NCBI RefSeq assembly: GCF_005406125.1
Contig: NZ_BIXZ01000001.1
Coordinates: 1,240,001-1,304,000, forward strand
Direction of reading: 5' to 3'
Source: Haloarcula mannanilytica
GTDB taxonomy: Archaea; Halobacteriota; Halobacteria; Halobacteriales; Haloarculaceae
Length of the DNA stretch: 64,000 bases
Below, piece by piece: positions 9,343 to 18,570 of this stretch. Position numbers and translations under genes: made by a program. How positions within the stretch are numbered: the stretch's first letter is position 1; every line of letters starts with the position of its first letter. Below the pieces are notes generated by a model that was not told where the DNA came from, made no database searches, and saw nothing but the letters and a program-made list of their open reading frames with translations.

Positions 9343-9348
9343 AAAAAA
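9343..9348 (-). terminator. U-tract terminator after the opsin gene
   Basis: On the minus strand a run of six T bases flanked by GC-rich sequence begins 22 nt after the opsin stop and 71 nt before atpD. Archaeal termination often needs only such a U-tract. It suggests the opsin message ends before atpD. Confidence 0.45.
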
Positions 9349-9369
9349 CGGAATCGCGAACGGCGGCGG

Positions 9370-10122
9370 TTAGTCGTCCGCCGGCGTTGCGCCGGTACTG
9401 GTCGTCTCCGCAGCGCCATCAAGCACGCCGTGGCTCCGGAGCAGGATGATACCGAAGCCGACCTTGGCGGTCAGGTCGATGACCATGAAGCCGGCCGTCT
9501 CGATGCCGATACCGACGAGACCGAGCCCCTCAGTGCCGACGAGCCACCACACCGGGTACACCAGCCACACGACGGTCACGAGGTTCCGCAGCGTCTTGAA
9601 CGTGCTACGCGTGTCACTGGGCAGGTCCGCGACCCGACCGGACAGCGAACTGAACAGGAAGTACAGCAGGACCAGCAGGAAGGCGGTGCTGATACCCCAC
9701 CAGACCAGCCGTTCCGCGCCGGCCGACAGCACGCCACTCCCTGCGCTCAGCGTCGCAACCACGCCAGTCCCGATCATCAGCACGTCGAGGCTGACGAGGG
9801 AGGCGATAGTGTTGCGGTCTGCTCCTGCGAGTAGTCCGAGGTCATACAGCAGCAACGGGGTCGTGAACAGCCAGTCGGTGTATCGCGCCCAGTAGATGGG
9901 GTGTTCCGACCCGCCGAACTCGATTATCGTCAACCCAAACCCGAGCGCCATCGCGAGGTAATTCACGAACGCGATTGCCGTGATCAGTATTGTCGCGATG
10001 TAGAACTTCTGGCGCCTGCTGTCGGTCTCACCCCAACCGCGACCGATGAAGTATAGCATGCCGAGGAACATGCCCGCTGTACCTAACCACAGCCATATCG
10101 CTTCACTCCCTGGTTCTGGCAT
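9370..10122 (-). CDS. bop: Bacteriorhodopsin (light-driven proton pump, cruxrhodopsin type)
   Basis: Seven-helix retinal protein, 250 aa, that pumps protons outward across the cell membrane in light. In helix C the segment [17 protein letters not shown] carries R80, proton acceptor D83 and proton donor D94 (equivalents of R82, D85 and D96 of Halobacterium bacteriorhodopsin). In helix [12 protein letters not shown] gives D216 and the retinal-binding K220. E198 and E208 match the proton-release pair. These residues indicate a proton pump rather than halorhodopsin or a sensory rhodopsin. The start [14 protein letters not shown] matches the family. From memory it closely resembles Haloarcula HmBRI. 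It is transcribed with the ATP synthase genes, between atpB and atpD. No brp/blh retinal-synthesis gene or transducer is nearby. Confidence 0.96.
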   Translation of the reverse strand: MPEPGSEAIWLWLGTAGMFLGMLYFIGRGWGETDSRRQKFYIATILITAIAFVNYLAMALGFGLTIIEFGGSEHPIYWARYTDWLFTTPLLLYDLGLLAGADRNTIASLVSLDVLMIGTGVVATLSAGSGVLSAGAERLVWWGISTAFLLVLLYFLFSSLSGRVADLPSDTRSTFKTLRNLVTVVWLVYPVWWLVGTEGLGLVGIGIETAGFMVIDLTAKVGFGIILLRSHGVLDGAAETTSTGATPADD

Positions 10123-10148
10123 AGTGCATATCAATATACGTAGTCGAC

Positions 10149-10154
10149 GGTAAA
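10149..10154 (-). promoter_or_regulatory. Candidate promoter element of the opsin gene
   Basis: Read on the minus strand, TTTACC is centred about 29 bp before the opsin ATG, the right spacing for a leaderless start. An alternative GTATATTGATAT lies closer, at about 10130-10141. The 99-bp gap before the gene and the U-tract after atpB suggest the opsin has its own promoter. Confidence 0.35.
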
Positions 10155-10178
10155 CAGTCGCGTACCCAAAATATGAGG

Positions 10179-10186
10179 TAAAAATT
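10179..10186 (-). terminator. U-tract after atpB
   Basis: AATTTTTA on the minus strand begins about 36 nt after the atpB stop and precedes the opsin promoter region. It is a plausible weak archaeal terminator, so part of the transcription from the upstream atp genes may stop here. Confidence 0.35.
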
Positions 10187-10221
10187 GCGACCGGCTGTGA
10201 AATGTAGGGCCGTTGTCAGAC

Positions 10222-11640
10222 CTAGGCTTCGGCTTCGACGGTTTCGGCGGTCTCGTCTTCGCGGTAGTGCTCTTCGATGAGGTCCTCGTCGATGCGGTTC
10301 AGCGCATCCTTCGGGAGCATCGAGAGCAGATCCCAGCCGAGTTCGAGCGTTTCGTCGATGCTGCGGGCCGTGTCGGTCCCCTGGTCGACGAACTCCTCCT
10401 CGAAGCGGTCAGCGAAGTCCAGGTACTTGTTGTCCAGTTCCGACAGTGCCTCGCGGCCGACGATGTTGACGAGGTCGCGCAGGTCCTCACCTTCCGCGTA
10501 GGCGGCGAAGATCTGGTCTTTCACGTCGGCGTGGTCGGCGCGGGTCAGTCCCTCGCCGATACCGTCGTCCATCAGCCGCGACAGGCTGGGCAGGACGTTG
10601 ATCGGCGGCTGGATGCCCTGGCTGTTGAGGTCCCGATCAATGTAGATCTGGCCCTCGGTAATGTAGCCGGTCAGGTCCGGAATCGGGTGCGTGTCGTCGT
10701 CGCCCGGCATGGTCAGGATCGGCAGCTGGGTCACGGAGCCCTCGCGGCCCTCGATCCGACCGGCGCGCTCATAGAGCTGTGCCAGGTCAGTGTACATGTA
10801 TCCGGGGTAGCCACGCCGACCCGGAACCTCCTCACGTGCGGCACCGATCTCGCGCAGCGCCTCACAGTAGTTGGTCATGTCCGTCAGGATGACCAGCACG
10901 TGGTAGTCCTTCTCGAAGGCGAGGTACTCCGCCGTCGTGAGCGCCAGCCGCGGCGTAATCGTCCGCTCGACGGCCGGATCGTCTGCGAGGTTCATGAAGA
11001 CGACGGAGCGTTCCAGCGCGCCGGTGCGCTCGAAGTCGTCCATGAACTCGTTTGCCTCTTCGGCCGTGATACCCATCGCGCCGAAGATGACGGCGAACTC
11101 GGACCCTTCGTCGTCGTCGCCTTCCTCTTCCTCCGGCACGGTCGCCTGTCGCGCGATCTGTAGCGCCAGGTCGTTGTGTGGCAGGCCGGAGGCGGAGAAG
11201 ATCGGCAGCTTCTGGCCACGGACGAGCGTGTTCATGCCGTCGATGGCCGAAACGCCGGTCTGGATGAACTCCTCGGGGTACTCCCGGGAGTAAGGGTTGA
11301 TCGCCTCGCCGACGATGTCGCGGCGCTCGTCGGGGACGATCTCAGGCCCGCCGTCGATGGGCTGGCCGGTTCCGTCCATGACCCGCCCGAGGAGGTCCTC
11401 GGTAACGGGCATCTTCATCGTCTCGCCGAGGAAGCGAACCGAGGCATCGCGGTCGATACCCTCGGTCCCCTCGAACACCTGGATGGCGACGTAGTCGCTC
11501 GCGGATTCGAGCACCTGGCCACGGCGGGTCTCGCCGTCGCTGAGCTCGATTTCGACGATGTCGTCGTAGCCGACCGGTTCGTCGGTCTCGACGAACACCA
11601 GCGGTCCGCTGATTTCCGTGATTGTCTGGTACTCTTTCAT
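10222..11640 (-). CDS. atpB: A-type ATP synthase subunit B
   Basis: Non-catalytic nucleotide-binding subunit of the A3B3 head, 472 aa, the usual length. It has the family N terminus ([16 protein letters not shown]), and [15 protein letters not shown] in place of an intact P-loop, as is normal for subunit [40 protein letters not shown] and the conserved [14 protein letters not shown] follow. It starts 2 bp after the atpA stop, in the tightly packed C-F-A-B block. The C terminus is acidic and ends TVEAEA. Confidence 0.98.
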   Translation of the reverse strand: MKEYQTITEISGPLVFVETDEPVGYDDIVEIELSDGETRRGQVLESASDYVAIQVFEGTEGIDRDASVRFLGETMKMPVTEDLLGRVMDGTGQPIDGGPEIVPDERRDIVGEAINPYSREYPEEFIQTGVSAIDGMNTLVRGQKLPIFSASGLPHNDLALQIARQATVPEEEEGDDDEGSEFAVIFGAMGITAEEANEFMDDFERTGALERSVVFMNLADDPAVERTITPRLALTTAEYLAFEKDYHVLVILTDMTNYCEALREIGAAREEVPGRRGYPGYMYTDLAQLYERAGRIEGREGSVTQLPILTMPGDDDTHPIPDLTGYITEGQIYIDRDLNSQGIQPPINVLPSLSRLMDDGIGEGLTRADHADVKDQIFAAYAEGEDLRDLVNIVGREALSELDNKYLDFADRFEEEFVDQGTDTARSIDETLELGWDLLSMLPKDALNRIDEDLIEEHYREDETAETVEAEA

Positions 11641-11642
11641 TG

Positions 11643-13403
11643 TTAGTACAGCTCCCGCAGTTGAGACTCGATGTCGTCTTCGAGTTCGTCGATGTACTCG
11701 TCCCAGTCTTCCTGCACGCCGATACGGTTGAGCCGCGGGGCGGCATCGATGTCGGTGATCTCCTCGACAGGGACACCTGCATCCAGCGCCTCGAAGGCCG
11801 CGTCGTTGTACGTCTTCGCGGCGTCCATGATGCGGTAGGTCTTCTCGGGCTCACAGAACGTGTCCACGTCGTGGAAGGCGTTCTGCTGGAGCCACGCCTC
11901 GCGCAGGTAGCGGGCGATCTCGAGCGTCAGCTGCTGGTCCTCCGGCAGTGCGTCCTTCCCGACGAGCTGGACAATCTCCTGCAGTTCCGCTTCCTCGTCC
12001 AGCGTGTCGATAGCCCACTGGCGTGTCTCCGGCCAGTCGGCCCGGACGTTCTCCTCGAACCACGGGTCGAGCTGGTCGCGGTACAGCGAGTACGACTCGT
12101 TCCAGTTGATCGACGGGAAGTGCCGGCGTTCGGCCAGGTCCGCGTCCAGCGCCCAGAACGTCTTGACGATACGCAGCGTGTTCTGGGTAACCGGCTCGGA
12201 GAAGTCCCCGCCCGGCGGCGAGACGGCCCCGATGACTGAGACAGAGCCCTCAGTGCCGTTGATGTTCTCGAAGTACCCGGCGCGCTCGTAGAACTCGCTC
12301 AGGCGAGCGGAGAGGTACGCGGGGTACCCTTCCTCGCCGGGCATCTCCTCAAGTCGGGAGGAGATTTCGCGCATGGCCTCGGCCCACCGGGAGGTGGAGT
12401 CGGCCATCAGCGCCACGTCGTACCCCATGTCGCGGAAGTACTCCGCGATGGTGATCCCCGTGTACACGCAGGATTCGCGCGCCGCGACCGGCATGTTCGA
12501 CGTGTTGGCGATGAGGCAGGTCCGGTCCATCAGCGCGTTGCCGGTGGTCGGGTCCTCCAGTTCCGGGAAGTCCTCGATGACCTCGGTCATCTCGTTGCCA
12601 CGCTCGCCACAGCCGACGTAGACGACGATGTCCGCGTCGGCCCACTTGGCGAGCTGGTGCTGGGTGACCGTCTTCCCTGAACCGAACGGACCGGGAATCG
12701 CGGCTGTTCCGCCTTTCGCAATCGGGAACAGGCCATCAAGCACGCGCTGGCCCGAGATGAGCGGTTCCGTCGGGGTCTCCTTCTCGACGGTCGGTCGCTG
12801 CTGGCGCACCGGCCACTCCTGGTGCATCTGGATCTCCTCGCCGCTGTCCAGTTCGACGACCGTCTCCTCGACGTTGAAGTTGCCCGATTCGATGGCGACG
12901 ACCTCGCCGCCCTCGGAGTCGGGCGGGACCATCACCTTGTGGTCGATACTCGGCGTCTCGGGGACGGTGCCGACGATGTCGCCGGCCTCGACCTCGTCGC
13001 CTTCCTCGACTTCAGGGGTGAACTCCCAGGTCTTCTCCAGGTCGATGCCCGGCGCGTCGACACCGCGGTCGAGGAACGCCGACCCCATCTTCTCTTCGAG
13101 CACGTCGAGCGGGCGCTGGACACCATCGTAGATGGCGTCGAGCATGCCCGGCCCGAGGTCCACGGAGAGGGGCGAGCCCGTCCCTTCGACGGGTTCGCCG
13201 GGGGAGACACCGGAGGTCTCCTCGTACACCTGAATTGTGGTGATGTTTCCTTCGATCTCGATGACCTCGCCCATCAGCCCTTCCGAACCGACGTAGACCA
13301 CGTCGTTCATCCGGGCGTCGAGGTCCCGAGCCGTTACGACCGGTCCCGAGACGCTTTCGATAATGCCGTCCTCGCGGACGTCTGTGTCTGTTGCTTGACT
13401 CAT
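11643..13403 (-). CDS. atpA: A-type ATP synthase catalytic subunit A
   Basis: Catalytic subunit of the A1 head, where ATP is made or split, 586 aa. The P-loop [11 protein letters not shown] is near residue 235. The non-homologous insert typical of V/A-type A subunits (residues ~120-210) contains [16 protein letters not shown]. Other marks are [31 protein letters not shown] and [14 protein letters not shown]. The length matches uninterrupted family members, so there is no intein, although this gene carries one in some archaea. It is 2 bp after the atpF stop and 2 bp before atpB. Confidence 0.98.
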   Translation of the reverse strand: MSQATDTDVREDGIIESVSGPVVTARDLDARMNDVVYVGSEGLMGEVIEIEGNITTIQVYEETSGVSPGEPVEGTGSPLSVDLGPGMLDAIYDGVQRPLDVLEEKMGSAFLDRGVDAPGIDLEKTWEFTPEVEEGDEVEAGDIVGTVPETPSIDHKVMVPPDSEGGEVVAIESGNFNVEETVVELDSGEEIQMHQEWPVRQQRPTVEKETPTEPLISGQRVLDGLFPIAKGGTAAIPGPFGSGKTVTQHQLAKWADADIVVYVGCGERGNEMTEVIEDFPELEDPTTGNALMDRTCLIANTSNMPVAARESCVYTGITIAEYFRDMGYDVALMADSTSRWAEAMREISSRLEEMPGEEGYPAYLSARLSEFYERAGYFENINGTEGSVSVIGAVSPPGGDFSEPVTQNTLRIVKTFWALDADLAERRHFPSINWNESYSLYRDQLDPWFEENVRADWPETRQWAIDTLDEEAELQEIVQLVGKDALPEDQQLTLEIARYLREAWLQQNAFHDVDTFCEPEKTYRIMDAAKTYNDAAFEALDAGVPVEEITDIDAAPRLNRIGVQEDWDEYIDELEDDIESQLRELY

Positions 13404-13405
13404 GG

Positions 13406-13729
13406 TTAGTCCTCGTCCATCAGGTCGATACCGATGGCTCGCTTGATCTGTTCACGCAGTCCGCCGCTACCTGTGCCACCGCCGAGCGTGACCATCACCG
13501 GCTCGACACTCGTCTCCGCGTCCTGCCTGACACCGCGTGAGAGATGCGACAGGTCGTCGTCGTGCATCACGACGATGCCGACATCGTCGTCGTTCAGCAT
13601 CTCCTCGACGGCGTCGTCGAGCTGCTCGTCTTTCTCATCGGCAGGCACGTCCGCGAACTTGCGGACGCCAGCCAGCCGAAAGCCCGTCGTGAACTCCGGG
13701 CTTCCGATGACAGCGATCTCCTGGCTCAT
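13406..13729 (-). CDS. atpF: A-type ATP synthase subunit F
   Basis: Small rotor subunit that binds subunit D in the central stalk, 107 aa. The family pattern is clear: [19 protein letters not shown] at the N terminus, [13 protein letters not shown] in the middle, and a Gly-rich turn [20 protein letters not shown] near the C terminus. Start and stop overlap or abut neighbours (4-bp ATGA overlap with atpC, 2-bp gap to atpA), so translation is probably coupled. Confidence 0.95.
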   Translation of the reverse strand: MSQEIAVIGSPEFTTGFRLAGVRKFADVPADEKDEQLDDAVEEMLNDDDVGIVVMHDDDLSHLSRGVRQDAETSVEPVMVTLGGGTGSGGLREQIKRAIGIDLMDED

Positions 13730-14799
13730 AGTATCACCAGCTCCTGTTCGATCTCGTCGGGGCCGAGGCCGGCCTCGCGACCGCGGGCGATGGCCCGGAT
13801 GTTGTCGACCTCGCGCTCCTTTTTGAGGATGTACGACAACACCGGACAGACCGACAGCGGATAGCGGTTCGAGAGCCGGTCGGCGTATTCGAGTAGCGCC
13901 GCGTCCAGCGCCCGCTCGAAGTCGATGAGATTGTCCGCTTCCTCAAGCGCCGACAGCGCCTGGTCGAGGTCCTCGCCGTACTTGCTCTCGCGGACGGCGC
14001 TGACCAGCTGATCGAGGTTCGTCGACAGCTGTGCGACCTCCTGTTCGTCGAACAGCTGGCCGCCCTCGATGAAGTACTCCGATGGATCGATGTCAGCACC
14101 ACTGCGGGCCAGCCGGAGCGCGTTCCGGAGGTTCCGGAAGTCGACTTCCGTCTCCAGGAACTCGACGTACAGCCCGGTCGGGCTGTCGATTTCCGGGTTG
14201 TCCGGGAGCCCCGACAGCAGCGTTTCGTAGAAGGCGCGGTCGAGCGCGTTCTCGAGCGGGACGAGAACGCCGCTTTCCTCGTACACGTCGAAGGCTTCGG
14301 CCATCATCTCACCGAAAATCGTGTCGTCGAGCTGCTCGACGACTTCCTCGATGGAGCCGGCGTTCAGCAGATTCTCGATGCGCCGGTCGGAGAACTCGCC
14401 GGCCCGGATGAGGTCGTCTTCGACCTCGGTCCGCTCGGCGTCGGAGTAGAGCCCGCGGATAACGGTCTTGACGTTCCACACGTCGAACTTCCGCAGGTAG
14501 CGGGCGATGTAGTCGTACAGCGCCCCCTCGGACCAGCGAAGCAGGTCGTCGAAGTGTTTTGCGAGGTTGCGGTTCAGCGCGTACTCGACGAGGTCGACGC
14601 CGTCGTACCGGGAGCCGAGCGCGTTCATCTCGGTCTCGTACTCGGTTTCCTCCATGAAGCGGGCGATCTCGCCCGTCCCCATGCGGACCAGCTTCCGGTA
14701 GTCGTCATCGTCGAACAGCGACGCGCTGCGGGCACGAACCCGGGCGATGACGTACTCGTAGTTGCTTCCCTGGCCGCTCGTTCCCGTTCGCGAACTCAT
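13726..14799 (-). CDS. atpC: A-type ATP synthase subunit C
   Basis: Funnel-shaped subunit (V-ATPase d homologue) that links the membrane K ring to the central stalk, 357 aa. It has the expected N terminus SNYEYVIARVRARSASLF and consists almost entirely of helices arranged as three internally similar bundles. Late marks are YPLSVCPVLSYILKKEREVDNIRAIARG. It overlaps atpE by 4 bp and atpF by 4 bp. A short Ser/Thr/Gly-rich N-terminal extension precedes the conserved start of the fold. Confidence 0.95.
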   Translation of the reverse strand: MSSRTGTSGQGSNYEYVIARVRARSASLFDDDDYRKLVRMGTGEIARFMEETEYETEMNALGSRYDGVDLVEYALNRNLAKHFDDLLRWSEGALYDYIARYLRKFDVWNVKTVIRGLYSDAERTEVEDDLIRAGEFSDRRIENLLNAGSIEEVVEQLDDTIFGEMMAEAFDVYEESGVLVPLENALDRAFYETLLSGLPDNPEIDSPTGLYVEFLETEVDFRNLRNALRLARSGADIDPSEYFIEGGQLFDEQEVAQLSTNLDQLVSAVRESKYGEDLDQALSALEEADNLIDFERALDAALLEYADRLSNRYPLSVCPVLSYILKKEREVDNIRAIARGREAGLGPDEIEQELVIL

Positions 14800-15380
14800 T
14801 GGTTTTCGAACAGGCGTTCGCTGATTGCTTTCAGGTTGTCCTCCCAGACATCCTCCAGGATGGAGTCGAACGTGTTGTTCACACGGACCCGTGACTCGCT
14901 GCTCTCGACGACGACACCGCCGAGACAGTCCCGCTCGCCGGCGTAGGTCGCGCCGTCGTAGTCATCGAGTACATCCTCAAGAAGTGACTGGTCAGACGCA
15001 CGGCCGTACACCGACAGCTCGGCGCTGTCGTCGAACTCCTCGACGGCGGCGTCAAGCAGTGCGCGTGTCAGTTCCTCTCGTCTGTCCCCTTCGAGGGCCG
15101 CGAGCGCGTCCTCAACGTCGCCACGAACGTCTTCGAGGATGTCACGCCGGGCGTTGAGTCGAGCTTGCTTGGCCTCGAGCTTCGCGGAGGAGAGTCGCTG
15201 CTCTCGCTCCTGCTCGATGGTCCGCTCGACCTCGGCCTCGCGTTCCTCGCGGATCTGCTCGGCGTCGGCCTCGGCCTCGGCGATAATCTCCTCTGCACGT
15301 TCGTCGGCCTCGTCGCTAATCTCCTGAGCACGCGCGCGGGCCTCGTCGCGGATGTCCTCTACGACTGTTTGAAGGCTCAT
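14796..15380 (-). CDS. atpE: A-type ATP synthase subunit E
   Basis: Peripheral-stalk subunit, 194 aa, that pairs with subunit H and holds the head against rotation. The first ~100 residues are a continuous charged coiled coil (EDIRDEARARAQEISDEA), and the C-terminal domain forms the globular cap. The ATG at 15380 (MSLQTVVEDIRD) fits the family. The upstream in-frame ATG at 15425 would add a Ser/Asn-rich stretch and overlap the end of atpK, so it is rejected. Confidence 0.93.
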   Translation of the reverse strand: MSLQTVVEDIRDEARARAQEISDEADERAEEIIAEAEADAEQIREEREAEVERTIEQEREQRLSSAKLEAKQARLNARRDILEDVRGDVEDALAALEGDRREELTRALLDAAVEEFDDSAELSVYGRASDQSLLEDVLDDYDGATYAGERDCLGGVVVESSESRVRVNNTFDSILEDVWEDNLKAISERLFENQ

Positions 15381-15402
15381 TATTGGAAAAGACGGAGTGT
15401 TG

Positions 15403-15663
15403 TTAGACGACGAAGACGACGACAAGCGCGAGAATGACGAGCGTTTCCGGGAGGACTGTCAGGATGAGCCCACGGCCGAACATGCTCTCGTCTTCCGCGA
15501 TTGCGCCGACGGCAGCGGCCCCGATCCCACGTTCCGCATACCCCGAACCGAGCGCGGCGAGCCCGACTGCGAGGGCTGCACCGGCCGAAGCCGGAATAGC
15601 TGGAGCACTGGCGGTACCTTCCTGCAGTACTGCGGTGACAATGGATGCAATGATGTTTATCAT
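15403..15663 (-). CDS. atpK: A-type ATP synthase subunit K (rotor-ring proteolipid)
   Basis: Membrane ring subunit that carries the translocated ion, 86 aa with two transmembrane helices after a short hydrophobic lead. The ion-binding carboxylate is E73 in VLPETLVILALVV, and the first helix shows the small-residue pattern AGAALAVGLAALGSG. One hairpin is present, not a fused multi-hairpin form. No residues of the sodium-binding Q/S/T pattern are obvious, which together with the adjacent proton pump favours protons. It is preceded by a 221-bp gap after atpI, so it may start a new transcript. Confidence 0.95.
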   Translation of the reverse strand: MINIIASIVTAVLQEGTASAPAIPASAGAALAVGLAALGSGYAERGIGAAAVGAIAEDESMFGRGLILTVLPETLVILALVVVFVV

Positions 15664-15725
15664 GGGTTTGATGTGGTCTCTTGGATTGCTCGTGTCCGAA
15701 CAGGCGTATGTGAATCCACGTAGTT

Positions 15726-15731
15726 CATAAA
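15726..15731 (-). promoter_or_regulatory. Possible internal promoter before atpK
   Basis: TTTATG on the minus strand lies about 65 bp before the atpK start, within the 221-bp gap between atpI and atpK. It could raise expression of the ring and downstream subunits relative to H and I. Evidence is motif and gap length only. Confidence 0.3.
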
Positions 15732-15884
15732 GCTTCCCAAAGCGGTTCGTCAGTGTGCTGTTCGGGCGGTTTAGCTACTCAGATGTGCTCGGTTGGTATC
15801 GTTTAGCAGTCGGCACCCACGGTACGAGAGGGAGACCCAGCAGTAAACAACCGGTATTAATCCGAAAAACGGGGAAGCGCGCGC

Positions 15885-18137
15885 TCAGTCTTCGGTCGTG
15901 TAGTTGCGCTCGTAGCCGAACGGGTTGTACCGCTTCCCGCCGCCTTCGAAGAACTTCCCGAAGAACTCCACGTATTCGAGTCGCACGCCCTGGAGGCCGG
16001 CGCTGGTGATACCCAGCACCAGCACGAGCAGGTGACCGATCACCAGGATGAAGACGCCGACAAGCGCGGCAGCGATACCGGAATGGATGAGTCCGGGGAA
16101 TGTCACGCTAGTGACCTCGTAGCCGTGGTACATCACCGATTCCGTCCCTTCGGGTATCGTCGGCATGCCACCGATACCGAAGTGCCAACCGCCCTTACTG
16201 TCGACGTAGGCCCCGAAGAACAGCAGGTTGACCACGAAGGCCATCCCTGCCTTGGCCAGCAGCACGGCAGCCAGCCGCGTGTACGACAGGACGTTCACCA
16301 GCACGTTGAGGAACTCGACGACCTCAATGGGGTCGGCGAGGGCCAGCAACACGAGGCCGACGAAGAAGAGAATCAGCCACGCCGAGAACGGCGCACCGAG
16401 GCCCGGAATCGTGAAGAGGTTGATGGCTGGCAGTCCCGTGAAGCCCCACGCGTACGGGTTCCCGGCAAAGACGCCTGCCTCAGCGGTGTAGAGGAAGTCC
16501 GGCGCTGCGCCGTTCGCACCGGAGAACACCCACGCCCAGAGGCCAAACAGCATCAGCAGCCAGGACCCGCTCTCGGTGATTGCGTCCCAGAGGCCGTGGC
16601 GCAGGTTCTCGACGAAATCGAAGATCCAGCCCGCAGCGAGATGGACCGTTCCGGCGAGCAGGCTTAGTGTTAGCCAGGCCAGCGCGTAGTTGGAATAGGC
16701 CGGCTGGAGACCTTTGTGCATCGGTGGGTGGCCGCCCCAGACGATCTCTCCGAGCTGATGGAGCCCGAAGAACTCACCGTACAGCACACCGAACAGCGCG
16801 GTGAATCCACCGGCCCACATGCCGACGCCACCGAGGCTCTTGAGCACGTCACTGTCGACCTTCGAGTACAGCCCGTACCCCAGCGCGAGGTACAGCAGCC
16901 CGTAGCCGAGGTCGCCGATCATGAAGCCGAAGAAGGCCGGGAACGTCAGGAAGAAGGCGACCGTCGGGTCGAACTCGCCGTATTTCGGTCGGTTGACGAC
17001 CTCGACGAGGTCTTCGAAGGGCTTGACGCCTTTCGGATTGTCCTGAATGACGGGCGGCGCGTCGTCGCCCATCGTGATGACGCCGCCGTCGGCCACGGTC
17101 TCCTGGGGCTGGCGTTCGCTCTCTGGTTCGGGTGCGTCCACAGAGCTGCCGACCGGTTCGCCGCCGTTGCCGCCTTCCCGCTCGACTTCCTCGTGGGACT
17201 CCGCGTGCCCCTCGCTGTCGTACTCGGCGATTTCGATCCTGTCGATGTCGACAGCATCGCCGACGGTACTCGAAAGGGCGCGCTCGAACTCCGCGTAGCG
17301 CTCGTTGGGAATCCAGCCCTCGGCGATGAAGGCGTTCTCCGTCGTCGCGAAGGTGAGCGGTGCTTCGCCCTTCTGTGCCTCGATAGCCAGCTTCTCCTCG
17401 GCTGCGAGCAGGAAGCCGGCGTGATCGAGGCGGAGCTCGTCGAGTTCGTCCTCGACGGTCGAGAGCTTCGATTCGAGCTGCTGTTTCTCGTGTTCCAGCT
17501 CTTCGAGATACGTCGACGGGTCGCCCTCGCCGTCGGGGACTTCGAGCCGGGAGAACGTCGCCCCGACCAGCGCGTCCTGCAGGGTGTCTTCCTCGGCCTG
17601 TGCGAACACGGCGACGACGCCGTCCTCGGTGAACAGCTCGAACGTCTCGATGTCGCTGTTTGCGAGGACGGCCTCGATCTCGTCGCTGTCACCCTCGCCG
17701 ACGGCGACCGACAGCGAGTCGTAGCCACGGAGGAGGTCGAGGTCGATACCCAGCGTGACGAACGGCGCCATCGTGTTGATCCGGTCCTCGACATCCCGGA
17801 GTTCGTCACGGATCTCGTCGCGACGGTCATCGAGTTCGTTGACTTCGGTTCGGACCGTTTCGAGCTGGTCCTCGATTGCGTCGTCGGTGACGACCCGCGT
17901 CGGACCGGCGTCCTCCTCGCTGACATCCAGAATGGACTGCAGCGAACGGACGGTGACGAGCTTGTCAGCGACCTCGTTGGTTCCGTCAAGCGAATTGCCC
18001 GGTTCGAACCCGTCCCATGAGCCGTCGTACTCGGTGACGTGGAGCATATCGAGGTCGTGGACGGCCTCGATAGTCTGCTCCATCGCACGCTTCGACCCCG
18101 TCACCGAGACGCGGCACATCTTCTCAGGTCTGAGCAT
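15885..18137 (-). CDS. atpI: A-type ATP synthase subunit I (membrane stator, subunit a)
   Basis: Membrane stator subunit that forms the ion half-channels, 750 aa. The N-terminal ~390 residues are cytoplasmic with long coiled coils and carry an acidic Gly/Glu-rich insert near residues 305-345. The C-terminal ~350 residues hold about eight transmembrane helices, beginning TVAFFLTFPAFFGFMIGDLGYGLLY (split here only for length). The segment LSYTRLAAVLLAKAGM contains the conserved channel Arg. The start overlaps the atpH stop by 14 bp. MLRPEKMCRVSVTGSK matches the family N terminus. Confidence 0.96.
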   Translation of the reverse strand: MLRPEKMCRVSVTGSKRAMEQTIEAVHDLDMLHVTEYDGSWDGFEPGNSLDGTNEVADKLVTVRSLQSILDVSEEDAGPTRVVTDDAIEDQLETVRTEVNELDDRRDEIRDELRDVEDRINTMAPFVTLGIDLDLLRGYDSLSVAVGEGDSDEIEAVLANSDIETFELFTEDGVVAVFAQAEEDTLQDALVGATFSRLEVPDGEGDPSTYLEELEHEKQQLESKLSTVEDELDELRLDHAGFLLAAEEKLAIEAQKGEAPLTFATTENAFIAEGWIPNERYAEFERALSSTVGDAVDIDRIEIAEYDSEGHAESHEEVEREGGNGGEPVGSSVDAPEPESERQPQETVADGGVITMGDDAPPVIQDNPKGVKPFEDLVEVVNRPKYGEFDPTVAFFLTFPAFFGFMIGDLGYGLLYLALGYGLYSKVDSDVLKSLGGVGMWAGGFTALFGVLYGEFFGLHQLGEIVWGGHPPMHKGLQPAYSNYALAWLTLSLLAGTVHLAAGWIFDFVENLRHGLWDAITESGSWLLMLFGLWAWVFSGANGAAPDFLYTAEAGVFAGNPYAWGFTGLPAINLFTIPGLGAPFSAWLILFFVGLVLLALADPIEVVEFLNVLVNVLSYTRLAAVLLAKAGMAFVVNLLFFGAYVDSKGGWHFGIGGMPTIPEGTESVMYHGYEVTSVTFPGLIHSGIAAALVGVFILVIGHLLVLVLGITSAGLQGVRLEYVEFFGKFFEGGGKRYNPFGYERNYTTED

Positions 18138-18456
18138 GCACCGCCTCCTCGAACAGGTCTGTGACGTATTCGACTACCTCGTCGATCTGTTCACTGGCCT
18201 GCTGTTCGAGGTCCTCGCGAGCGCTCTCACCGTCTTCGATGATCTGCTCACGCTCGGCCTCGATCTCTTCGCGAGCCGCTTCAAGGCGGTCCTCCGCTGC
18301 CGCCTCGGCCTCTTCCCGCGCAGATTCGCGGATCTCCTCGGCCTCCTCGCGAGCCTCCGCGATTCGGTCCTCGCGGTCTTGTTCGGCCTCTGCGACGATC
18401 TCGTCGGCCTCCTGCTCGGCCTCCTGTATCCTGTCGAGAACTTCTGGCCGTGGCAT
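18124..18456 (-). CDS. atpH: A-type ATP synthase subunit H
   Basis: Peripheral-stalk coiled-coil subunit, 110 aa, that pairs with subunit E. Apart from a short N-terminal PRPEVLDRIQEAEQEAD it is an unbroken E/A/R heptad-like coil ending EAVHAQT. It is the first gene of the atp cluster. The region before it (18457-18570) is shared with a divergent methyltransferase gene, so both promoters must lie there. Confidence 0.9.
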   Translation of the reverse strand: MPRPEVLDRIQEAEQEADEIVAEAEQDREDRIAEAREEAEEIRESAREEAEAAAEDRLEAAREEIEAEREQIIEDGESAREDLEQQASEQIDEVVEYVTDLFEEAVHAQT

Positions 18457-18570
18457 TCTCTAATCACGTGAGCGTTGCCAGAGCGGCTATTTGGTAGTTG
18501 CGAAGTTTCCCCGTGTGCCGGACAACCCGAAATCCGGGGAATTATGACCGCCAAGTCCTAACTGCGAGCA

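Noticed and set aside
9370-10122. Reading the opsin as a halorhodopsin or sensory rhodopsin
   Set aside because: Both the acceptor and donor Asp of a proton pump are present (D83, D94), and no transducer gene is adjacent.
11643-13403. Possible intein in atpA
   Set aside because: The length of 586 aa and an uninterrupted P-loop region show none is present.
16716-18020. 434-codon plus-strand frame inside atpI
   Set aside because: Antisense shadow of a conserved ATP synthase subunit. Composition is Val/Asp/Arg noise.
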